Below are positions 18,973 to 26,474 of a stretch of DNA of 64,000 bases, piece after piece. How positions within the stretch are numbered: position 1 is the first letter of the stretch; every line of letters starts with the position of its first letter. Both the position numbers and the translations under genes were made by a program. The notes under the pieces were generated by a model. The model made no database searches. It had not been told where the DNA came from and saw only the letters and a list, made by a program, of their open reading frames with translations. The stretch spans positions 62,001 through 126,000 of the forward strand of contig NZ_RJKS01000006.1 of assembly GCF_003762905.1 (NCBI RefSeq), given 5' to 3'. This stretch comes from Curtobacterium sp. ZW137. GTDB taxonomy: Bacteria; Actinomycetota; Actinomycetes; Actinomycetales; Microbacteriaceae.

Positions 18973-19389
18973 ATGATGGACACCGTGACCTCCTCGAAGC
19001 CCGCCGTCCTGTTCGTCTGCGTCCACAACGCCGGCCGCTCGCAGATGGCCGCCGGCTACCTACGGCACCTCGCGGGTGACCGCATCGACGTGTTCTCCGC
19101 CGGCTCCGAGCCCGCGGACCGGGTCAACGCCGTCGCGGTCGCAGCGATGGCCGAGGAGGGCATCGACCTCCTCGGTGCGCAGCCGGCGATCCTCACCACC
19201 GACGCCGTCCGGCGGGCCGACGTGGTGGTCACGATGGGGTGCGGCGACGCGTGCCCGGTCTTCCCGGGCAAGCGCTACGAGGACTGGGAGCTCACCGACC
19301 CCGCGGGACTGCCCCTGGAGGCGGTGCGCCCGATCCGCGACGACATCCGCCGCCGCGTCGAGGACCTCGTCGCCGAGCTCACGGCGTAG
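18973..19389 (+). CDS. arsC: Arsenate reductase, low-molecular-weight phosphatase type
   Basis: A 138-residue protein with the CVHNAGRSQ phosphate loop (C-x5-R) near the N-terminus and TMGCGDACPVFPG, the Cys-containing motif of thioredoxin- or mycothiol-linked arsenate reductases. It converts arsenate to arsenite. In actinobacteria the mycothiol-coupled form is expected, and mshD is in this genome. No arsenite pump or ArsR is adjacent. The start may instead be the GTG at 18985 (VTSSKPAVLFVCV). The end overlaps the convergent gene at 19379 by 11 bp. Confidence 0.85.
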   Translation: MMDTVTSSKPAVLFVCVHNAGRSQMAAGYLRHLAGDRIDVFSAGSEPADRVNAVAVAAMAEEGIDLLGAQPAILTTDAVRRADVVVTMGCGDACPVFPGKRYEDWELTDPAGLPLEAVRPIRDDIRRRVEDLVAELTA

Positions 19390-19846
19390 CGGACTGCGGG
19401 GCGAGCGACGCTGGTTCGCGGCGGAGCAGGCACACCGCCGCCACGAGCCCGCCCCACATGAGGGCACCGAACACCGGCAGTAGGGCTCCGGCGCCCCCCT
19501 CCGCGCTCAGGACCATCGTGAACCACGCCATGGCGATCGCACCGGTCACCGCGGAGACGACGCCGATCGCGAGCGCTGCCCTGCCCCGTGTGGTGTCGGT
19601 CGCGAGCGTCACCGCCAGCACCGCACAGATCAGCGCCCCCACGACACCGGGCACGAGCAGCGCCCAGAACACGGCGCCCGACGAGCCCCAGCCGTCCGCG
19701 ACGCCGGCGCCACCCCAGTGCGTCGGCACCCGCGCCGGCACGTCGGCCCACCGGAGCCGGGCCACCACGAGGACGACGGGCGGCACCCACGACATCACCG
19801 CGGCCACGACGAGCGCGGGGCTCGGCCCCCGCCGACCGGCGATCAC
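19379..19846 (-). CDS. DUF1648-domain membrane protein
   Basis: A 155-residue protein with about four hydrophobic helices. The first loop reads VPARVPTHWGGAGVADGWGSS, matching the DUF1648 pattern (P-x-H-W/F-x2-x-G-x-x-D-x-W). Its role is unknown; related proteins include the SdpI immunity-like family. It overlaps the PrsW-like gene by 4 nt (ATGA, 19843-19846), so the two are translationally coupled. Confidence 0.75.
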   Translation of the reverse strand: MIAGRRGPSPALVVAAVMSWVPPVVLVVARLRWADVPARVPTHWGGAGVADGWGSSGAVFWALLVPGVVGALICAVLAVTLATDTTRGRAALAIGVVSAVTGAIAMAWFTMVLSAEGGAGALLPVFGALMWGGLVAAVCLLRREPASLAPQSATP

Positions 19847-20733
19847 GGCACCGCCGACCGAGCTGACACGGCGAGCTCATCGGCGTCGTCCCGCTGCAGG
19901 CGCCGCACCTGCGGCCGGAACCAGAACAGGAAGACCGCGACGACGTACACGGCCTCGAGGACGATGCTCACCGGGACGCTCCAGTCGCGGACGGGGCCGT
20001 CGATCACGGCGTCGTTGAGGCCGTGGATCGCGGCAGCACCGAGGTACGCGACCACGCCGATGCCGATCGCCGCACCCTTCGGCCGCGCCCTCGCGGCCAG
20101 CCAGATGACGACCGCGGCGCCGACGGTGATCAGGGGGTGCGAGACCTCGGCGATGATCCGGACGACGACGTCCATCATCATGATGAACGGCGCGTCGGCC
20201 GGCGCCCTCCCGCCGTCGAGGATCGGGTCCAGCGACGTGATGATGTAGCTGATCCCCTCGAGGAAGCCGAACCAGGCGGCCGTGACGAAGACGAGCCAGA
20301 TGGCGAGCCGGGGCGACCGGTAGGCACGGGAGGACAGGAGCAGGACGACCGGGAGCAGGAGCTTCAGGAACTCCTCGACGAGTCCGGGCCAGATCGCACC
20401 GCCCGGGAGCAGCCTGGCGACACCGTTGAGGGTCCCCGCCAGCAGCATCGCGACGGTCCCCCAGGCGAGACCGATCCACAGCGCCTGGACCCGGTGGGGT
20501 GTCCGGACGAGGGGGACCTTCCGCCGCAGGTACCACCCGAGGGCGACCAGCGGGACACCGATGCCGATGATCGCTGCGGCGACGACCACCACGAGCGGGT
20601 AGGTCGGACGATCGTCGCCGGTGGTGCGATCGACGGCGAGCATCAGCGTGCCGCCCCAGTACCCCAGGAGCGCACCGGCGAGCGCGCCCCCGAGGCCGAC
20701 GACGAGTGGTGCGGTCCCCTGAGATCGCGACAT
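19843..20733 (-). CDS. PrsW-like intramembrane metalloprotease
   Basis: A 296-residue protein with about eight membrane helices. The conserved protease motifs are seen: VEEFLKLLLPV (E-E), WFGFLEGISYI (F-x4-E), SHPLITVGAAV and HGLNDAVID. PrsW-type enzymes cleave membrane proteins such as anti-sigma factors; the target here is unknown. It is followed by the coupled DUF1648 gene. A hairpin at 20793-20838 lies upstream. Confidence 0.82.
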   Translation of the reverse strand: MSRSQGTAPLVVGLGGALAGALLGYWGGTLMLAVDRTTGDDRPTYPLVVVVAAAIIGIGVPLVALGWYLRRKVPLVRTPHRVQALWIGLAWGTVAMLLAGTLNGVARLLPGGAIWPGLVEEFLKLLLPVVLLLSSRAYRSPRLAIWLVFVTAAWFGFLEGISYIITSLDPILDGGRAPADAPFIMMMDVVVRIIAEVSHPLITVGAAVVIWLAARARPKGAAIGIGVVAYLGAAAIHGLNDAVIDGPVRDWSVPVSIVLEAVYVVAVFLFWFRPQVRRLQRDDADELAVSARSAVP

Positions 20734-20792
20734 GCCGCCGAAACTACCAGGCCACCGTCATCGACGGCGGCGGTCACCGGCGGTGACCAGGA

Positions 20793-20838
20793 CCGGACGG
20801 GAGGCCCGGGCCGGCCTGGCACCGGGCCTCCCGTCCGG
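20793..20838. terminator. 17-bp hairpin of the GGGAGGCCCGG family
   Basis: Arms 20793-20809 and 20822-20838 pair perfectly around a 12-nt GC-rich loop. It is one of the family copies compared in the findings. It lies between the HNH gene end (20907) and the PrsW start (20733), both on the minus strand. Confidence 0.6.
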
Positions 20839-20844
20839 AACGAC

Positions 20845-20888
20845 GAACGGACACAGCACCACGCGACTCCGCGGTGCCGTGTCCGTTC
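20845..20888 (-). terminator. Terminator of the HNH nuclease gene
   Basis: Arms 20845-20860 (GAACGGACACAGCACC) and 20873-20888 pair with one mismatch. It starts 19 bp past the HNH stop on the minus strand, and a second hairpin follows at 20793-20838, making a double terminator. Confidence 0.6.
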
Positions 20889-20906
20889 CCCGGTGTGGTG
20901 ACGCCG

Positions 20907-21401
20907 CTACGCGGCGACCAGGAACTCGTCCCAGTCCGGCTCCGTCCGCTCCATCCCGCGCACCACCCAGCTCGAGCCGTGCGGGGCCTTCGGACGGAAC
21001 CGCAGGTTCCAGCCCATCTCCCGCGGGGTGCGGTCCCCCTTGGTGTTGTTGCAGGCGAGGCAGCACGCGACGAGGTTCTCCCACGAGTCCTCACCCCCGC
21101 GCGACTTCGGCTGGACGTGGTCGATCGTGGTCGCATGCCGATCGCAGTACGCGCACCGGTTGGCGTCCCGGCGGAGGACCCCGCGTCGGGACACCGGCAC
21201 GAGCCTGGAGTGCGGGATGCGCACGTACCTGGTGAGGATGATGACGGACGGACGGTCGAAGCTCGACGTCGACCCGGTGACCGGGTGTTCGATGTCGGCG
21301 GCGACGATGGCGGCCTTCTGGTTCATGACCAGCACGAGGGCCCGACGGAACGAGATGACCGCGAGGGGCTCGTAACCGGCGTTGAGGACGAGAGTGCGCA
21401 T
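20907..21401 (-). CDS. HNH endonuclease
   Basis: A 164-residue protein. An N-terminal 70-residue beta-rich part (MRTLVLNAGYEPLAVISFRR) is followed by the HNH motif: RDANRCAYCDRHATTIDHVQPKSRGG, then ENLVACCLACNNTKGDRTP with the paired zinc cysteines. This small HNH protein is common and conserved in actinobacteria, so a housekeeping role is more likely than a selfish one. GGAAGGGAA before the ATG is a strong ribosome site. A 31-codon ORF and a terminator-like hairpin lie upstream. Confidence 0.9.
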   Translation of the reverse strand: MRTLVLNAGYEPLAVISFRRALVLVMNQKAAIVAADIEHPVTGSTSSFDRPSVIILTRYVRIPHSRLVPVSRRGVLRRDANRCAYCDRHATTIDHVQPKSRGGEDSWENLVACCLACNNTKGDRTPREMGWNLRFRPKAPHGSSWVVRGMERTEPDWDEFLVAA

Positions 21402-21500
21402 GGGTTCCCTTCCGACGAGCCTGGACGGCTTCCAGGCGGTGCGGGGCACCGGACCGGACGACGACGAACGAGTGACCGCGAACCGGTCCCGGAACGAAGA

Positions 21501-21528
21501 AGAGCACCACCCCTGGGGGCAGTGCTCT
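21501..21528 (-). terminator. Hairpin after the 31-codon ORF (possible attenuator)
   Basis: AGAGCAC (21501-21507) pairs with GTGCTCT (21522-21528), with a CCCC/GGGG inner stem. On the minus strand it is followed by TTCTTCGTT, a weak U-rich tail. It begins 3 nt after the small ORF stop and lies 100 nt before the HNH start, so it could end a small mRNA or attenuate HNH expression. Confidence 0.55.
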
Positions 21529-21531
21529 CCG

Positions 21532-21627
21532 TCACGCTGGGGCGTGCAGGTGCACGCAGGTCGTGGTCGACCATATGTCGAAGTGCGCGCGCCGACCCAT
21601 GGTGCGGGTCGTGCGTGACGATGACAT
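21532..21627 (-). CDS. Small ORF, possible leader peptide upstream of the HNH gene
   Basis: A 31-residue frame beginning MSSSRTTRTMGRR and ending with AHFDIWSTTTCVHLHAPA. AGGAG lies 5 nt before the ATG, and a -10 box (TAGCCT) about 40 nt upstream. The stop is 3 nt before a terminator-like hairpin. This ORF-hairpin-gene order is that of attenuator leaders. The TTTC run could sense threonine or cysteine supply, but a small independent protein is equally possible. I do not recognise the peptide. Confidence 0.5.
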   Translation of the reverse strand: MSSSRTTRTMGRRAHFDIWSTTTCVHLHAPA

Positions 21628-21665
21628 GGGGTCTCCTGTTCGGGCCGTGTCGGGCCGATGCGCTC

Positions 21666-21671
21666 AGGCTA
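21666..21671 (-). promoter_or_regulatory. -10 box before the small ORF and HNH gene
   Basis: Minus-strand TAGCCT, immediately after the NlpC/P60 terminator. Transcription would start near 21659, giving a leader of about 30 nt to the small ORF. The -35 region falls inside the terminator stem and is poor. Confidence 0.4.
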
Positions 21672-21678
21672 AACCAGA

Positions 21679-21711
21679 AACCGGCCCAGCACGAGGTGTG
21701 CTGGGCCGGTT
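21679..21711 (-). terminator. Terminator of the NlpC/P60 gene
   Basis: AACCGGCCCAGCAC (21679-21692) and its exact complement (21698-21711) enclose GAGGT. It follows the NlpC/P60 stop by 28 bp on the minus strand and is followed by TCTGGTTTAG. Confidence 0.8.
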
Positions 21712-21739
21712 CTCGGACTGTTCAGATGCCGGTCGGGCG

Positions 21740-22843
21740 TCAGCCCATCCGGACGATGTGGTAGTCGCTCGTCCAGATCGGGCGGATCGACACGGAGCCG
21801 CCGGGCTTCGGCGCGTCCATGATCATGCCGTTGCCCATGTAGAAGCCGTCGTGCGCTTCGTTGTTGAAGATGACGACGTCGCCGGGCTGGGCCTGGGACT
21901 CCGGGATCGTGGTGCCGGCCTGGTCCTGCAGCGGCACCGAGTGCGCGAGGTTGATGCCGTACTGCGCGTAGACGAACATCACGTAGCCCGAGCAGTCGAA
22001 GCCGGCGGGGGTGGCGCCGCCGAAGACGTACGGGGTGCCGATGTACTGCTTCGCGGTGGCGACCACGGCGGGCAGCGAGAACGGCGTCCCGGGGGCGACG
22101 GTGGTGGCCGTGCTGGCGGCGGTCGACGTCGTCGAGGAGGACGCGAGGTAGTCGGTGGCCGTCGGGCCGGAGTACGACGCGTACTGCTTGGCGGTCGCGG
22201 CGCGGGCTGCCTGGACCTCGGCGGCGTGCTTCTCGGACGCGAGCGTCGCGGTCGACGTCGCGGAGTAGCCGTCGCGGCTGGTGTCGGCGAGGGCGGCCGC
22301 GTCGGAGACGGACAGCTGCTGGCTCTGGGTGGTGCGGATCGCCTGCTGGGCGGTCGCGGTGTCGGAGGCACCGGTCGACTGCGTGCTGGCGAAGGCTGCG
22401 GGGACGGCCATCGTGCCGAACATGCCGGCGGCGACCGTCAGGACGATCGGGGCCATGAACTTGCGCTTGCGCGAGCTCGACGTGGGCTTGTCCGACGCGG
22501 TGCGGGCGGTGGTGGCAGCGGGGCGCGCGGCGTGGGTGCCGGTTGCACGCATCGCACCGGCGACGTTCGCACGGCGGGGCGACTCCGCGCGGGCAGCGGT
22601 CGTGCTGCGGCGGGCCGGCGTCGTCGCGCTGCGGCGGCTCGACTTGGCTTCAGCGTCGCGGGCAGCCCGCCGGGTGAGCGGGGCGTCGGTGTGGCCGGTG
22701 TTCGGAAGGCCTGAGTTCGTCGGGTTCGCGGGCGTCGTGTCCGCGGCGGAACCGGTCTGCGTCAAGGGTGGGGTCTCCGGCGTCTCGTCATCACCCGCCC
22801 GGCAGATCGTCATGTGCTGATCGCCGTGCGTGCGCAACCCCAT
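21740..22843 (-). CDS. Secreted NlpC/P60 cell-wall hydrolase
   Basis: A 367-residue peptidoglycan endopeptidase. The N-terminal 125 residues are an unusual Ser/Thr/Ala/Arg-rich cytosolic segment. It precedes one hydrophobic helix (FMAPIVLTVAAGMFGTMAVPAAFAST) that ends like a signal peptide. A low-complexity linker follows, then the NlpC/P60 domain (about 260-367). Its catalytic Cys lies in AGFDCSGYVMFVY and the His in EAHDGFYMGNG. It cuts stem peptides in the wall. The start could be the later ATG giving MTICRAGDDE (22813). A good promoter lies at 22935-22963. Confidence 0.87.
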   Translation of the reverse strand: MGLRTHGDQHMTICRAGDDETPETPPLTQTGSAADTTPANPTNSGLPNTGHTDAPLTRRAARDAEAKSSRRSATTPARRSTTAARAESPRRANVAGAMRATGTHAARPAATTARTASDKPTSSSRKRKFMAPIVLTVAAGMFGTMAVPAAFASTQSTGASDTATAQQAIRTTQSQQLSVSDAAALADTSRDGYSATSTATLASEKHAAEVQAARAATAKQYASYSGPTATDYLASSSTTSTAASTATTVAPGTPFSLPAVVATAKQYIGTPYVFGGATPAGFDCSGYVMFVYAQYGINLAHSVPLQDQAGTTIPESQAQPGDVVIFNNEAHDGFYMGNGMIMDAPKPGGSVSIRPIWTSDYHIVRMG

Positions 22844-22934
22844 CCGTTCGTCATCGTTTCCGATCGAGGCAGGAGACGGGTTCGAGACGTCCTGCCACGG
22901 GTTCCCGGGTCGTTGTCAGCCCGGGGACTCGTCG

Positions 22935-22963
22935 AGTGTACGGGCGCGTCGTTACCTTGTCGA
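22935..22963 (-). promoter_or_regulatory. Sigma-70-type promoter of the NlpC/P60 gene
   Basis: On the minus strand, TCGACA (22958-22963) and TACACT (22935-22940) are separated by 17 bp, close to consensus. Transcription would start near 22928, giving an 85-nt leader to the ATG at 22843. The leader has a GGCAGGA/TCCTGCC hairpin. I looked for a c-di-AMP (ydaO) riboswitch and did not find its core. Confidence 0.55.
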
Positions 22964-23097
22964 GACGAAAACGCCGCTTTGTAACAGAACGGTAAAGAAT
23001 CCCTGGTCAGAGCCGGAGTTTGATTTTGCGACAGGCACCACGTCAAGCGGTCGACGTCGTCCCCCGGAGCTGTACCCCGACGGGGTCGGTGACGCTG

Positions 23098-23793
23098 TTA
23101 CGCGGCGTCGATGTAGACGTGCTGGGCGACCTCGGTCGGGAGCTCGATGCCGGCGTCTTCGCCGTCGACGCGCACCGCCACGTAGGCGCCTGCGCGCTGC
23201 ACGCTCGCGAGCCGGCCGGGCATCACGCCCGCCGATCGCAGCTGGTGCAGGAGCTCCGGCTCGAACTGGACGGGCTCGCCCAGGCGGCGGATGACACCGG
23301 TCGCGACGGCGTCGGTTCCCTCGGTCGCGGAGACGATGTTGCGGACGCCGTCGAGGAAGCCGCCAGCGTCGGGGCCACCGATCTCGGCGAGGCCGGGGAT
23401 CGGGTTGCCGTACGGGGACTCCGTCGGGTTGCCGAGCATCTCGAGCAGGCGCACTTCCACCTGCTCGCTCATCACGTGCTCCCAGCGGCACGCTTCGTCG
23501 TGGACGAACGCCCAGTCGAGGCCGATGACGTCGGAGAGCAGTCGTTCGGCGAGGCGGTGCTTGCGCATCACGTGGGTCGCGCGGGAGCGGCCTTCGCCGG
23601 TGAGTTCGAGGTGGCGGTCCCCGGAGACGACGACGAGTCCGTCGCGTTCCATCCGGGCGATCGTCTGCGAGACGGTCGGACCCGAGTGCCCGAGGCGCTC
23701 GGAGATGCGCGCGCGCAGCGGGACGATCCCCTCTTCCTCGAGGTCGAGGATCGTCCGCAGGTACATCTCCGTGGTGTCGACGAGATCGGTCAC
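23098..23793 (-). CDS. DtxR/IdeR-type metal-dependent repressor
   Basis: A 231-residue iron or manganese-activated repressor, the DtxR length. Residues 1-65 form the winged helix (DLVDTTEMYLRTILDLEEEGIVPLRARISERLGHSGPTVSQTIARMERDGL). Residues 70-140 form the metal-binding dimer domain (HRLAERLL, DWAFVHDEACRWEHVMS with the expected Cys/His/Glu ligands). An SH3-like FeoA domain closes the protein. It would repress iron uptake and siderophore genes, none of which are here. GTG start with AGGAGAGG upstream; divergent from serC. Confidence 0.9.
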   Translation of the reverse strand: MTDLVDTTEMYLRTILDLEEEGIVPLRARISERLGHSGPTVSQTIARMERDGLVVVSGDRHLELTGEGRSRATHVMRKHRLAERLLSDVIGLDWAFVHDEACRWEHVMSEQVEVRLLEMLGNPTESPYGNPIPGLAEIGGPDAGGFLDGVRNIVSATEGTDAVATGVIRRLGEPVQFEPELLHQLRSAGVMPGRLASVQRAGAYVAVRVDGEDAGIELPTEVAQHVYIDAA

Positions 23794-23916
23794 GGTCCGC
23801 CTCTCCTGTCTGGGCCCAGCGCGACCCACCCTACTTGTTCGGGCCGACACGGAACGACCAACTCTTGCACGGCGCAAGGAATCGAGTGGGATACCAGCGA
23901 TCGGTAGGATCGATCC

Positions 23917-25035
23917 ATGGCAGACATCGTCATCCCGGCCGAATTCCTCCCCACCGACGGACGCTTCGGCTGCGGTCCGTCCAAGATCCGTGGCGCCCAG
24001 CTCGAGTCCCTGGTCACCCGCGGTGCGACGATCCTCGGGACCTCCCACCGGCAGAAGCCCGTGAAGGACCTCGTCGGCTCCGTGCGCTCCGGCCTCGCCG
24101 ACCTCTTCCAGGTGCCGGACGGCTACGAGGTCGTCCTCGGCAACGGCGGCTCGACCGCGTTCTGGGACGCCGCAGCGTTCGGGCTCATCGAGCAGCGCGC
24201 CGAGAACCTCTCCTTCGGTGAGTTCGGGTCGAAGTTCGCGAAGGCCGCCGCCGCGCCGTGGCTCCAGGCCCCGCACGTGGTCGAGGCACCGGGCGGCTCG
24301 CGCTCCGAGCTCGAGATCGTCGACGGTGTCGACGTCTACGCCTACCCGCACAACGAGACCTCGACCGGCGTCATGGCGCCGGTCGTCCGCGCCGAGGGCG
24401 ACCCCGGTGCGCTGACCGTCGTCGACGCCACGAGCGCTGCCGGCGGCGCCCTGTTCGACGTCAGCGCGACGGACGTCTACTACTTCGCCCCGCAGAAGAA
24501 CTTCGCCTCGGACGGCGGGCTGTGGCTCGCGCTGTTCTCCCCCGCCGCGATCGAGCGCGTCGAGCGCATCGCCGCGTCCGGCCGGTACATCCCGGAGTTC
24601 CTGTCGCTGAAGAACGCGGTGGACAACTCGCGCCTGAACCAGACGCTGAACACCCCGGCGATCTCGACGCTGCTGCTCCTCGACGACCAGATCTCGTGGA
24701 TCAACAACTCGGGCGGCCTGGCGTGGGCGGACACCCGCACGAAGACCTCGTCCTCGACGCTGTACGACTGGGCCGAGTCGGTCGACTGGGCCACGCCGTT
24801 CGTCACGGACCCGGAGCACCGCTCGCAGGTCGTCGCGACGATCGACCTCGACGACTCCATCGACGCGAAGGCGGTCGCCGCGACCCTCCGCGAGAACGGC
24901 ATCGTCGACACCGAGCCGTACCGGAAGCTCGGCCGCAACCAGCTGCGCGTCGCGACGTTCACCGCGATCGACCCCGACGACGTGCAGAAGCTCGTCGGCG
25001 CGATCACCTACGTCGTGGGCGCACTCAAGGGCTGA
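23917..25035 (+). CDS. serC: Phosphoserine aminotransferase
   Basis: A 372-residue PLP enzyme that makes 3-phosphoserine from 3-phosphohydroxypyruvate and glutamate in serine synthesis. Seen: FGCGPSKIR near the N-terminus, LGTSHRQKPVKDLV, NETSTGVMAPV, VDATSAAGG and the PLP lysine in YYFAPQKNFASDGGLW (about residue 194). It belongs to the actinobacterial SerC group (about 370-375). TAGGAT (23905-23910) 6 nt before the ATG gives a leaderless mRNA. It is monocistronic, with a nested hairpin at its end. Confidence 0.95.
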   Translation: MADIVIPAEFLPTDGRFGCGPSKIRGAQLESLVTRGATILGTSHRQKPVKDLVGSVRSGLADLFQVPDGYEVVLGNGGSTAFWDAAAFGLIEQRAENLSFGEFGSKFAKAAAAPWLQAPHVVEAPGGSRSELEIVDGVDVYAYPHNETSTGVMAPVVRAEGDPGALTVVDATSAAGGALFDVSATDVYYFAPQKNFASDGGLWLALFSPAAIERVERIAASGRYIPEFLSLKNAVDNSRLNQTLNTPAISTLLLLDDQISWINNSGGLAWADTRTKTSSSTLYDWAESVDWATPFVTDPEHRSQVVATIDLDDSIDAKAVAATLRENGIVDTEPYRKLGRNQLRVATFTAIDPDDVQKLVGAITYVVGALKG

Positions 25036-25099
25036 GACGCCGCACACAACGCGAAACGCCGCCGGGTCCGGCGGCGTTTCGTCGTTCGTGCGGCGTCTC
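25034..25099. terminator. Nested double inverted repeat after serC
   Basis: Inner arms CGAAACGCCGCCGG (25052-25065) and their complement (25068-25081) are flanked by a second pair, GAGACGCCGCAC (25034-25045) and GTGCGGCGTCTC (25088-25099), both perfect. The serC stop codon lies inside the outer arm. It separates serC from the convergent DUF3027 gene (ends 25117) and can terminate both. Confidence 0.75.
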
Positions 25100-25116
25100 G
25101 GCAGGACGGCGGTGTG

Positions 25117-25731
25117 TCAGCGCTGGTCGTCGAGCTCGTCGACGTCGACGCCGTCGATCTCGTCGTCGTCCGACTCGGGGAGGTCGTCCTCGTCGTCGTC
25201 GAAGTCGTCGTCGTCCGACTCGTCGTCGTCGTCGTCCTCGTCGTCGTCCGCGTCGTCGTCGTCGTCCGCGTCGTCGTCGTCATCCGACTCGTCGTCGTCA
25301 TCCGACTCGTCGTCGTCATCCTCGTCGTCGGACTCGTAGTCCTCGTCGTCCTCATCGGACTCGTCAGCGTCGTCGTCCGCGTCAGCGTCGTCGTCGGAGT
25401 CGCCGTCGCCGTGTTCCTCGCCCTCCTGCGCGGCGCGGTAGTCGGCCAGCCGCTCCGACCACGGCACCCAGTCCGGCGCGAGCAGCGACCCGTCACCGGG
25501 CATCAGCTCGACCTCGAGCACGGTCGGCTCGTCGCCCTCGACCTGGGCGATGCTGACGGTCCAGCGCCACCCCGGGTACCCGGGCATCCGGTTCGCGAAC
25601 AGGACCGAGACGACCCCGTCGCCCTCGTCCGTGGTGCCGACGGAGGACCCGACGGTCGACTCCTCGGTGACCTCGAGCAGCGCCCTGCGGGCGAGTGCGG
25701 TCAGGTCGGTGTTGTCGGTCGTCATGGTCAT
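25117..25731 (-). CDS. DUF3027 protein with a 100-residue acidic tail
   Basis: A 204-residue protein. Residues 1-105 are the DUF3027 domain (ANRMPGYPGWRWTVSIAQVEGDEPTVLEVELMPGDGSLLAPDWVPWSERLADYRAAQEG), which is actinobacterial and of unknown function. Residues about 108-200 are almost only Asp, Glu and Ser, written with repeated GAC-rich codons and partly tandem. The start codon overlaps the stop of the cold-shock gene (ATGA, 25728-25731), so it is coupled to it. The acidic tail may mimic nucleic acid or bind basic proteins (inference). Confidence 0.82.
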   Translation of the reverse strand: MTMTTDNTDLTALARRALLEVTEESTVGSSVGTTDEGDGVVSVLFANRMPGYPGWRWTVSIAQVEGDEPTVLEVELMPGDGSLLAPDWVPWSERLADYRAAQEGEEHGDGDSDDDADADDDADESDEDDEDYESDDEDDDDESDDDDESDDDDDADDDDDADDDEDDDDDESDDDDFDDDEDDLPESDDDEIDGVDVDELDDQR

Positions 25732-26105
25732 GCGTCCAATTGGTCTGCGACGTGCCGCAGGATCGCGGCGATGCGTGTGCCGTTCTTCGGGTAGCGACCG
25801 TGGCGGAGGTCTCCGCTGATCCGGTCCAGTTCCTTCACGAGGTCCTCGACGATGACGGCCATGTCGTCCGCCGAGCGGCGCGACATCTTCGACAGCGACG
25901 GCTTCGGGTCGAGCAGGCGGACGGACAGCGCCTGCGATCCCTTGTTGCCCTGGACCACGCCGTACTCCAGGCGCGCACCGGCCTTCACGGTGGTCACGCC
26001 GTCGGGCAGCGAGGAGGCGTGCAGGAAGACCTGGTCGCCGTCGTCTCCGGTGATGAACCCGAAACCCTTCTGGTCGTCGTAGAACTTGACCTTGCCGGTG
26101 GGCAT
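25728..26105 (-). CDS. Cold-shock-domain protein with C-terminal extension
   Basis: A 125-residue protein. Residues 1-66 form the cold-shock domain with both RNA-binding motifs (KGFGFIT, QVFLHASSL). A 58-residue helical extension follows (SADDMAVIVEDLVKELDRISGDLRHGRYPKNGTRIAAILRHVADQLDA). Ordinary Csp proteins stop at about 67 residues, so the extension sets it apart. It forms a coupled operon with DUF3027. RNA chaperone or regulator role is likely. Confidence 0.88.
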   Translation of the reverse strand: MPTGKVKFYDDQKGFGFITGDDGDQVFLHASSLPDGVTTVKAGARLEYGVVQGNKGSQALSVRLLDPKPSLSKMSRRSADDMAVIVEDLVKELDRISGDLRHGRYPKNGTRIAAILRHVADQLDA

Positions 26106-26155
26106 GCGTGGACTCCTCGATAGGTGTGCGGCCGTGGTGCGGATATCCTGGGGCG

Positions 26156-26458
26156 ATGGCCAAGCCGACCCGATCCACCGAGGACACGCGGAACTCCGCG
26201 GAATCCCCGGCGACGTTCAATCGTACCGAACGCACCCTCGCGTTCATGATCGGCGGCATCGTGTTCTTCACGGTCCTCTGCTTCGCGGCGATGATCATCG
26301 GCTGGCTGACCCTCGGGACGATCCCGGGCACCGGCATCTGGCCCGTGGTCCTCGGCATCCTGTACTTCGGACCGCCCATCGCGCTGGTCCTGATCTTCGT
26401 GCTGCTGGCCGTCACCTGGACCCGCAAGGCACGCGCACACCGGAACGAGGCCCGCTGA
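26156..26458 (+). CDS. Small two-helix membrane protein
   Basis: A 100-residue protein with a polar N-terminus (residues 1-27) and two hydrophobic segments: AFMIGGIVFFTVLCFAAMIIGWLT, and GIWPVVLGILYFGPPIALVLIFVLLAVTW. A basic tail follows. I do not recognise it. TATCCT (26144-26149) 6 nt before the ATG suggests a leaderless mRNA. It is followed after 16 bp by the helicase-associated gene, so the two may be co-transcribed. Confidence 0.75.
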   Translation: MAKPTRSTEDTRNSAESPATFNRTERTLAFMIGGIVFFTVLCFAAMIIGWLTLGTIPGTGIWPVVLGILYFGPPIALVLIFVLLAVTWTRKARAHRNEAR

Positions 26459-26474
26459 CGTCCGCTCCGGACGC

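Larger units (their letters stand above)
21402..21739. other. 338-bp gap holding a promoter, small ORF and two hairpins
   Basis: Read on the minus strand the order is: terminator of the NlpC/P60 gene (21679-21711), -10 box TAGCCT (21666-21671), a 31-codon ORF (21532-21627), a terminator-like hairpin (21501-21528), about 100 nt of leader, then the HNH gene. The order suggests either a separate small gene or an attenuated leader. Confidence 0.6.

Noticed and set aside
22844..23097. c-di-AMP (ydaO) riboswitch before the NlpC/P60 gene
   Set aside because: Such riboswitches are common before wall hydrolases in actinobacteria, but the leader lacks the GGGGTGAA and CAGCTAACC-type core segments; only simple hairpins are seen.
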